NCBI GenBank assembly: GCA_964387425.1
Contig: CAYLXP010000079.1
Coordinates: forward strand, 1 to 25,062
From: CAYLXP01 sp964387425
Lineage (GTDB): Bacteria; Verrucomicrobiota; Kiritimatiellia; UBA8416
Length of the DNA: 25,062 nucleotides
Reading direction: 5' to 3'
The notes below the pieces were generated by a model. That model worked only from the letters and a program-made list of their open reading frames with translations, did no database searches and was not told the DNA's origin. The stretch's first letter is position 1; every line of letters begins with the position of its first letter. Position numbers and translations under genes: made by a program. Below, in pieces: positions 6,873 to 15,200 of this stretch.

Positions 6873-8924
6873 ATGCGGTTGTTTTGCTGCTTTGCTGTTT
6901 GGGCTCTACTGTGTGGTGCAGTGGCTTGGGGAGGGGTAACGCTCCATGTTGCGCCGGGAGGCAGGGATGGGGCGGCGGGGACACGGGAGGCGCCGTTGGC
7001 CACGATGGGTGGTGCTCGGGACCGTGTGCGGCAGGTGAAGAAGCAGAAGCCGGACACACCGATCACTGTTCTGTTTGCGGCTGGTATCTATGCGATCGCT
7101 GAACGGGTCGAGTTCTCTTCGCAGGACTCAGGTTCCGCCAGTGCACCAATCGTCTACCGGGCTGCGCCCGGGGCCGAAGTCCGGCTATCCGGTGGTCGCG
7201 AGATCACAAACTGGTCGCCTTGCCGCGACGAGGCCGTACCCAGCCGCCTGCCGGGAGTTGCCCGACCACATGTTCGCGTTACCGATCTGAAAGCACAGGG
7301 AATCGGCGACTACGGCAAGCACACGGTCCATGGATTCGGGCACGGAAGCCAGGCTGCCGAGGCGGAGCTGTTTTGTGACGACGTGCCGATGCGGCTCGCC
7401 CGCTGGCCGAACAGCGGATTCCGCGGCATCAAGACGCGCAAGGACATACAGCATGTCGTGGTCGATACCGACCGGGTTGCCCGCTGGACAGAGGAATCCG
7501 ACCCCTGGGTTTTCGCATACTGGCATCATGATTGGGCCGAGCTCCACGAACCGATCGCGGGCATTGTTTCAAGCAACACGCTGGTGCGTTCAGAGAAGAT
7601 CACCCCGAAATACGGCATCACGCCCGGAAGGGCTCGCTGGTACGCCTACAACCTCCTGAGCGAGCTGGACGAGCCGGGCGAGTTCTATCTAGATCGCACA
7701 GCGGGCAAGCTCTACTTCTGGCCCCCCACCGGAAGCCGCCGTGCCGTACTGTCACAGAGGCTCAACCTGATCCGGGCCGAGGATCTGTCACATGTCACCT
7801 TCCAGGGGTTCACCGTCGAGGCCTTTCGCTCGACGGCCATTACGATTGATGGTGGAACCAATTGCCGCGTGGTCGGCTGCACACTTCGTAACATTGCCCA
7901 TCGGGCCGTTAGAGTTATCGGCGGGAAGAGGCATGTGGTCTACGGCTGCGACGTCTACCAGACTGGAGATGGTGGCATTACCATGGCCGGGGGTGATCGC
8001 AAAACACTCACCCCGGGCGGGCACAACGCGGAGAACAACCACGTACATCACTACTCCCGTCGCGCGCGAACCTATCGCCCCGGCATCGTCGTAAGCGGTG
8101 TGGGCAACCGAATCGCCCACAATCTCGTTCACGACGGCCCCCACATGGCCCTCTCGGCCGGCGGGAACGACCACGTGGTCGAGTACAATGAAGTCCACAA
8201 CGTGGTCCAGGAGAGCGGTGATGCGGGCGCCTACTACGTCGGGCGCGACTGGACCAAACGGGGCGGTGTTGTCCGGTTCAACTACTGGCACCAGATCGTA
8301 GGGGCCACGGGACATGGCGGCATGACGATCTACCTCGACGATCAGTATTCCGGCCACACGATCTATGGCAACCTGTTCGAGCGCTGCAGTCGAGCCGTGT
8401 TCATCGGCGGTGGGGACGACAACGTGGTGACCAACAATGTCTTCCTGGATTGCTGGAAGGCCGCCCATATCGATAACCGCGGGATGAACTGGCAGAAAGC
8501 CGCAACCGATGATCCCAAGGGGCAGCTACGAACACGTTTTGCCGCAATGCCGGTGGACAGCGCCCTCTGGAAGCAGCGCTACCCCATGCTGGCCGGCACA
8601 TTGGAGGATGAGCCAAACATCCCGAAGCGGAACCGGTTCACAGGGAATCTCAGCGCCGGCGGGTCCTGGGACGACATTCATGCCGGCACGCGCAGCTATC
8701 AGACGGTTGAGAACAACCTTGTCTTCGACGATGACAGGTCGTGGATCAGGCTTATCAAAGACCAGGATGGCCAACCCCTGCGGCTTGAATTCAAAGACCC
8801 GGCGGCAGTCAAGAAGATGGGCTTCACTCCCCTACCCCTTTCTAAGATGGGCGTCTACAAAGACCCTCGCCGCGCGAGCTGGCCGGTCCGGCACACCGTC
8901 AGGGAGATCAAGCTGCCGGAGTGA
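6873..8924 (+). CDS. Exported right-handed parallel beta-helix protein
   Basis: From the ATG at 6873 (GGAG six bases upstream) the product is 683 aa. A signal peptide covers residues 1-20 (MRLFCCFAVWALLCGAVAWG). It is followed by the opening strand HVAPGGRDGAAGT and PLATMGGARDRVRQVK, the usual start of secreted Pectate_lyase_3/DUF1565-like beta-helices. Repeated rungs of Asn/Gly-rich strands (for example NHVHHYSR, NRIAHNLVHDGP, VEYNEVHNVV, YGNLFERCSRAVFIGGGDDNVVTNNVF) fill the middle. The fold suggests binding or cleavage of a polysaccharide, possibly as a lyase or epimerase, but no catalytic triad is clear. The in-frame ATG at 6834 overlaps the propeller gene and lacks a signal-like N-terminus, so it was not chosen. 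It probably forms an operon with the propeller lipoprotein. Confidence 0.85.
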   Translation: MRLFCCFAVWALLCGAVAWGGVTLHVAPGGRDGAAGTREAPLATMGGARDRVRQVKKQKPDTPITVLFAAGIYAIAERVEFSSQDSGSASAPIVYRAAPGAEVRLSGGREITNWSPCRDEAVPSRLPGVARPHVRVTDLKAQGIGDYGKHTVHGFGHGSQAAEAELFCDDVPMRLARWPNSGFRGIKTRKDIQHVVVDTDRVARWTEESDPWVFAYWHHDWAELHEPIAGIVSSNTLVRSEKITPKYGITPGRARWYAYNLLSELDEPGEFYLDRTAGKLYFWPPTGSRRAVLSQRLNLIRAEDLSHVTFQGFTVEAFRSTAITIDGGTNCRVVGCTLRNIAHRAVRVIGGKRHVVYGCDVYQTGDGGITMAGGDRKTLTPGGHNAENNHVHHYSRRARTYRPGIVVSGVGNRIAHNLVHDGPHMALSAGGNDHVVEYNEVHNVVQESGDAGAYYVGRDWTKRGGVVRFNYWHQIVGATGHGGMTIYLDDQYSGHTIYGNLFERCSRAVFIGGGDDNVVTNNVFLDCWKAAHIDNRGMNWQKAATDDPKGQLRTRFAAMPVDSALWKQRYPMLAGTLEDEPNIPKRNRFTGNLSAGGSWDDIHAGTRSYQTVENNLVFDDDRSWIRLIKDQDGQPLRLEFKDPAAVKKMGFTPLPLSKMGVYKDPRRASWPVRHTVREIKLPE

Positions 8925-8928
8925 GTGA

Positions 8929-8998
8929 AGGGGAACTCACCACGGAGACGCGGAGACACAGAGGAGATGGCGTGAATTTGAGGTGTTTCCTGGGAAGG
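8929..8998 (-). repeat. Dispersed repeat copy B (inverse of 1-72)
   Basis: Read on the minus strand, this block starts ccttcccaggaa and ends gtggtgagttcccct, as does 1-72. The first 35 positions differ only three times. It lies five bases after the beta-helix stop codon and overlaps the left arm of the larger inverted-repeat element at 8938-9171. Confidence 0.75.
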
Positions 8999-9171
8999 AA
9001 CCACGCTCAAATTTCCGCCATGGATGGCAAAGAGTTGGACAGGAGAACCACAAGGTCCGCAGGATGGGTACTCCTCTTTCTCCAGCATACTGTTGGCGGA
9101 ATTCGATGGGCGTGCCCCGCGCCCGTTGAATTCCGCCAACCTCCCCTCCGTGCTTCCGTGCCTCTGTGGTG
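8938..9171. mobile_element. MITE-like composite element with imperfect terminal inverted repeats
   Basis: The left end (8938-8966, caccacggagacgcggagac...) matches the reverse complement of the right end (9141-9171, beginning caccacagaggcacggaagc on the minus strand) with several substitutions. The 234-bp interval encodes no credible protein and carries the long hairpin at 9092-9140. Terminal inverted repeats, small size and a location between convergent genes suggest a non-autonomous palindromic element. I cannot see a target-site duplication. It covers nearly all of the 285-bp gap 8925-9209. Confidence 0.45.
9092..9140. repeat. 21-bp stem, 7-base loop hairpin
   Basis: GTTGGCGGAATTC (9092-9104) pairs perfectly with GAATTCCGCCAAC (9128-9140). 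The stem continues inward through GATGGGCG opposite CGCCCGTT, with only two G-T/T-G wobbles. The loop is TGCCCCG. No T-tract follows on either strand, so it is not a standard intrinsic terminator. It could still separate the convergent transcripts ending at 8924 and 9210. Confidence 0.75.
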
Positions 9172-9209
9172 AATCTCTCTACGGCCGAGCGTCATCAAGC
9201 ACAGAGTGA

Positions 9210-12200
9210 TCACCTGACAACGAAGATCGTGCCAATGGTCGAGGCGTCGTAGGTGGCCCATTCCCAAGTGATGGTGGATGGAACGGTCATGATGACGCTG
9301 ACGGCCCTGGTGGTGCCGGATGTGGATACAGAACCGCTCCCCACCCAGCCGGTACATACATGGTAGTCGTTCGAGACGACATAAGGTGAACCGGCAAGTG
9401 AGCAGGTTACCTGTGTGTTGTAGTCGTAGACATTCGTGCCACGAGGCGGGGTCGGGGTCCCGTAGGGAGAGCTAACGATCAACGTCGCCGCGATGTTGGT
9501 GTCAGCGGGGGTTGGGCTGCCCATGAAGTAGGTCTCAGGTTGACCGTCGGGCCAGCGGCCCTGGCTGATGTCCCCATCCTGGGACCCGAAGCTGACCGAG
9601 TCCACGAGAATGCCGTCTGCCGAGTGGAGGGCGATCTCGTCACCGGAGCGACTCAGCCCGAAGTCGGTGTGGTAGGAAGCGCCGGCAGTCTGGTTCGACT
9701 CCCCATCAGCCCAGACAAACAGGAACCCCTTCGCGGCAACCACAGCGCCGGAAGGAAAGGCCCACGTTCCCGGCGCAGCCGCGTTGTCCGTCAACGTGTA
9801 ACCAGAGAGGTCCGCGGCCGTTTCGCCGGCATTGTACAACTCAAGCCAGTCTTCGTAGTCAGCATCAACCGGGTCAATGATGGTCGCATCATTGTCCGCC
9901 ATCCACTCATTGATGAAGATCTGCGCGGGTGGCGCGATGGAGTTGTTTGTAACGCCTGGCGTCGGATAGTAGCAGACCATTCGCGGTTGGCTCACGTCAC
10001 CATCGGGGTAGCGTCCATAGGAGCGGTTCGTTGCAATCCCGTCGTACTCGACATGATCCAGCACGGTGGTAACGGCGCCATAGACCCACGCCAGCGTCAG
10101 CAAACCGGTATCGCTGTTCATCCTGAAGCTAGTGTGCAGATTGGTGACCGTGGTCTCACCCGGCTCGCCGTCCACCCAGACGAGCACAAAGTCGTTGCTG
10201 CTGATGGTCGTACCCGCAGGAAACTCCCACTTGACGAGGTTGTTGGTGTCATCTGTGAGATAGAACCCGTTAAGATTGGTAAACGCCGTAGCGCCCTGGT
10301 AGAGCTCAGCCCAGGGATCGAAGTCGCCCGCATTGTCGGCGAGCGTGCTGCCGTTACGTGGCTGGATCTCGTTGATGGTGATATCAGGAATGCCGGGAAG
10401 TGAATGCTGTACAGAGTTGGCCCATCCGGGTGTACAGAACACATCGCCGCCAGTGGCCCAGTTGCCGACGAGACCGTTGTCACGCGCCGGATCGATCAGC
10501 TGCAGGGAGTACCCGCCGTTGTCAGCAGGCGTCGGCCATGGAAGGTCATCATCGTAGGTGACGCGATCGATCGTCAACCAGGCATTGCTCCCGGCCGGCA
10601 CCTGGATACTCAGCGTCTCGCCGCCATTGTCGAGGGTCCCATCGTACTCACCGACAACGACCTCGGCATTGCTGTAGGCCGCCGCATAGGCTGGGATGCT
10701 CTCGGCCACAACGACATAGCCGGTGGGACCAATGAACACCCCCGCCCCAAAGGTGAAATCGAGGCCATTCAGACGCAGCCCACCGAGATTCACGGTCTCG
10801 GTCGATGAGAGATTGTGCAGCTCAACGAATTCTGCATTCGGCTCCCGCGGATTGTACATGATCTCGTTGATCACGAGCAGACCGTCGGGTGCAACTGCTG
10901 ATTCACTGTAGGTGACGGTGATGGAGTCCGATGCAACGACCTGCCCGAGCTCATCCCGTCCCTCAACGGCAATAGCATTGACTCCCGGGGCCAACTCTAG
11001 CTGCAACTCCCAGTCGGTAAGCGCCGGATACTGCACGGGATAGATGTCTCCATTGACGGCGATGGTCGCCACTTCGATCGGGGCGGTGCCGGCCAGCGTG
11101 ACAATCCGTTCAGAGGTGCCGAAATCGCCGCCACCGTTTGTTGTGACTTCGAAGCTCGCGGCCTCGTCTTCGAGCTCACTCAGGATGTAGGCCCGCCGCC
11201 CCGCGAGACGAGTCTTCAGGGCTTCCGGACTGGTAGGTGTCAACCCATCCGCAAGGAATGCGGCATACCAGGCATCGACCATCGGATTCACGCTATTCGC
11301 TTCAAGCGGTCCCAGTGCTGCACGGCGTAGATGACGCCAGTACATGCGCATGTAGGCCGGGACCTTGAACATGTCCTTGGTGTATGGGTCGTCGCTAACC
11401 TGCGTGAGACTGGCAGTCACGCTGTCGTTCGGGTTCAGGCCGTTGTCCAGGTCCGCGACAAAGATGCGCATGCGGTCCAACTCCGGCAAATAGGAGTAGG
11501 CATTGTGCCGGAAGCTGTAACCAAAGGCATCGCTGTTGATGATGACGTGATTGAATGCCACCGCGCTCAGCCACTGATCCACGTCAATCATCGCTTCAAC
11601 GTTGGCCATGAAGGCATTAGTGTTGGCCAGGGCCAGGGCCTCGGAGACCTGGAAGATCTGCGTGTAGTCATCGTTCGGATAGTTCATGACCTTCTTCTGC
11701 CAGCTTGCCCGATACCGCGCCTGGTTCTTGGTGCCGTCCGGCAGCAGATGGATGTCGAGACCACGGTTGGTCATGATCCGATAAACCGGTGGATCGTCGT
11801 TGTGGAACCAACTCCTGGCCAGGTCGCGTGTTGCCGGCTGGAAGTCATGCTGGATGCCGCGGTCCGAGTGGTTCACGCGAGTCCTGACGTAGCGGAGGTA
11901 GCTGCTCGCAAGCCCCATTTCCCCGGCAATCCAGTAGGCTGTCCGTTCGCGCTGGAGCGTACTATCCGAACCATTCTGCCCGCACTGGTCGATCTTTAGT
12001 TCATCTTCTCCCAGCACACGGTCGCTCTTCGGGAGCATGAACAGGTACGCGCATTTCTTGCTGCCCGTGGGGCCGTTGAAACTGCGGAAGTTCCCGCGGT
12101 ACCGGGCGCCGGCATTGTAAATGACCCTCTCATTGCCGTAGACAAACGTGCAGTCCAGCTCCTCGTTGTCGCGTTCGTGTCGGGTCTCCCACTCTGTGAT

Positions 12201-15200
12201 GTTGGCGTCCGTCATCCAGATGCGATAGGTCTGGATGTCACCAACAGCGGCCGGCTCGCCAAACCGCACCAGGCATTCGCGCAGAGGAACATCGGATGGA
12301 TAGCTGTTCGTAACCGCAGGGGCAGCACCATCGCCCGCGGTCACGTGGAACGCGACAAGCGTGCCGGAGGCCTGCCCGGGAATGACGCCGCTGTAGATGC
12401 CGTCACCGGCGAAGATGTCTGAACCCGTGCCGCTGTCGTTCATGGCCGCGTTGGTGAACGTCGTGTCGGGATCGATGCGATAGTGCAGATCAACGGTAGA
12501 GATACCATTGGGATCATCAACGCTACAGGTAACCACCACCGGTTCGGCTGCGGCAGGCATGATGGGCGTATGCGCGATATCACCGATAGCGGGCCCCGCA
12601 TTCGTGCGGTAGGCGCTGTTCTGCAGCCCGGGAGAGCCGAGGTCCGCGGGCAAGGGAAGCTCAACGGCGGCTTCGTGCGCGTACGCCATCACTGAGAGAA
12701 TCACGTAGGGGTCTCCCCGCACCCAGCGTGCCTTGGCATGGATGGTTGCCTCCTCTCCATCTGTGAGCACCGGCGCCACCGCTGTAAAGAGGCGATTATA
12801 GAACGGTGGCGGTCGCTGGTTGTCGGCGTGGATTGAATCGCCGGCACCGGTTGAGCGGACTCGAAGACTCTGGGCGCCGCTATAGGCATCGTTGGTCTCG
12901 ATTCCGCTATGTTTGTGATTTCCCAGCAGGTTCCACTTCGACATATCCCCTTCAAAATCATCCTCCGCACGCACAACCCCACCCGAGGCCGTTGAAACCA
13001 GCGAGAAGTCGTCGACGAGGCATTCACCCGCATGCAGCATGTAGATGTGGAACTCATCCATCACAACCGTGCCTTCGGAAGTCAGACCGTCAACCGCTTT
13101 GCGTACGATCCCCGTTAGGGCCACGTTCGTCCAAGCCCCCTTCATGGTCTCATCGCTCCCAGCCCAGTTCATGGGGAGTCGGTTGTCGCTGCGAGGATCG
13201 ACCAGCTCGAGGCTGCTGCCGCCGCCGTCGGCCCACTCACCCCAGTCGTTGTCATCGCCGTACACAACGGTGTCCATCACAACGAAGTCCAAGTCGGGTG
13301 CAGCAACCGGATCGTCGGGACAGGCCAGGACAACGCGTTCGCCGCGATCCGCCAGCCGTCCCGAGAAGTCCCCCAGGGTGTTCGCGCTGTTGAGTTGCGG
13401 GTACTTCGCAATAAGACGTGCGGCATCCCTGGCGACCACAAGATAGCCCTCCGCCGCAAGCGTGGTTCCGGCGGGAAAGGTAAACTCAATGCCTTCAACG
13501 AAACGCCAATAACTTAGGTCGACAGTCCCGGCGCCGCAGTTATGGATCTCAATGTATTCATCCGCACTGTCGCCGGATATCGGGTTGTACATGATCTCAT
13601 TGATGACGATCTCACGCTCGGCGGGAGGCGCATTGGACGCGCCCGGCGTCGTGGAGGACAGGACGCGGAACCGGTCGCCGCCATCCGGAAAGCGTCCGGT
13701 TGATACGCCGTTAGTCTGGGACGGAAAACGAACGGCATCAACGACGCGATTGGCGTTAGTATTAATGAAGTAGACGTCGTCGCCCTGCATACTGAGCGAA
13801 AAGCCGAGTGTATTCTGATCGAAAGAGACGAAGCCGCCCGCCGGCAATACGGTACTGGGCGGAATGGCAAACTTGTGCTGATTGGGGTTATCAGTCAGAA
13901 CACCGTGTGAGATATCGACTGACTGGGTGCTGTGATTGTGCAGCTCAATGAAGTCAATCTGCGGCAGGTCCGTGTGGATGAGGGCTTCGTTGATGACGAC
14001 GTTCGCCATGGGGTCCTGGACTATGGGGTCGGACGTGCCCGGATTACCGTGAATCGTCGCGCTTGTGCTCCAGGCATTGATATCCTCCTCTCCCCGGTCC
14101 GGTCGCGCGAGCACCAGCGAGTGACCGCCGCCGTCCGCCTGCAGGGGCCAAGGGTGGTTGTCGGAGTAGTCGAACTCCAGGAGGACAGCATCGTGCTGGT
14201 TGCGCAGGCGTATGGTGCCGGAGTCGTTCTGCAGCCTGTCATCGTACGGCCCCATCACCCCCGTTACACCATAGAATGACGAGATGAAAGCAGGGTCGTG
14301 CGCGATGACAATACGTCCGAACTCACCGATGAAAGTCCCTTCCGGGAATTGGTAGTCAATGGCCCCGGAAATCCGGTATCCGCTGATATCACGCGGCACC
14401 GCATCGCTATTGGCCAACTCGATGTATTCCATTTCCGAGCCGTAGGGATCCGGCGGATGGTACATCACCTCTGAAATGGTCAGCCCGCTCCTCCGCCGTG
14501 ATGGCCCCGACTGGCGTGGGTGAGCTTCGACCCGGGCGAACGAGGCAGGCGACTGCGCTCCTCCGTAAGGCCAATGCGCGGTCCCGTCCGGATGGCCTGT
14601 GTAAGTGACTTCAACGTAGTACTGGATGGTTGATGCACTGCTTCTTGGAATTGGCGCAGATGTCTCAAAGCGATTGCCCGTCGTGTTGTCCAGCGCTATC
14701 GCCGTGAAGACGCCGGAGGTCCCCTCGCGGTACCAGAGGGTAGCAGCGACGTCGGTGACCGGCTCCAGGGCGGATATGTCGATCGCCATGTCCGCCGGAT
14801 CGAGAGTCGTCAGGTTCTGCGGGATAGTAATATCTGAGAACAGGATGACCCCGAAGTACCTGCCAAGTAGGTATGTCTCGACCTGTTCACGCTCAGCGTC
14901 ACTGAGCGAGCGATTGTAGACCACAAGTTGGGCAATGTCGCCGGCGGCACTGGTGTTGCCAAGATAGAGCCGGCCGGCATTCGTTGCGATACCGGACTGC
15001 GTCGCGTCAGCTTTGAACGCCCCATTATGGAAGACCTCGACTTTGCTGCCGGTGTATCTGCCGGAAACCAACCTGACTTCATCCGAGCCCGGGGTATCGA
15101 GTCCACTGGGCCCTATTCCGGAGACACCGTAGGACGAGGGTGTCACCCGCCACTCACCGACTCCGGTTCCGGGAGCGCTGCCCTTGAAAGCGAGTGACGA

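Noticed and set aside
9092..9140. Intrinsic terminator for the convergent genes
   Set aside because: The stem is strong, but neither strand has a following T-tract, so I list it only as a hairpin/repeat.
9540..10403. Long antisense frames across the giant genes (also 11331-11999, 16125-16682 and 23250-24071)
   Set aside because: GC-rich coding sequence leaves open shadow frames. Their products are low-complexity Arg/Val/Gly-rich with no motif, while the minus-strand frames carry clear domain series.
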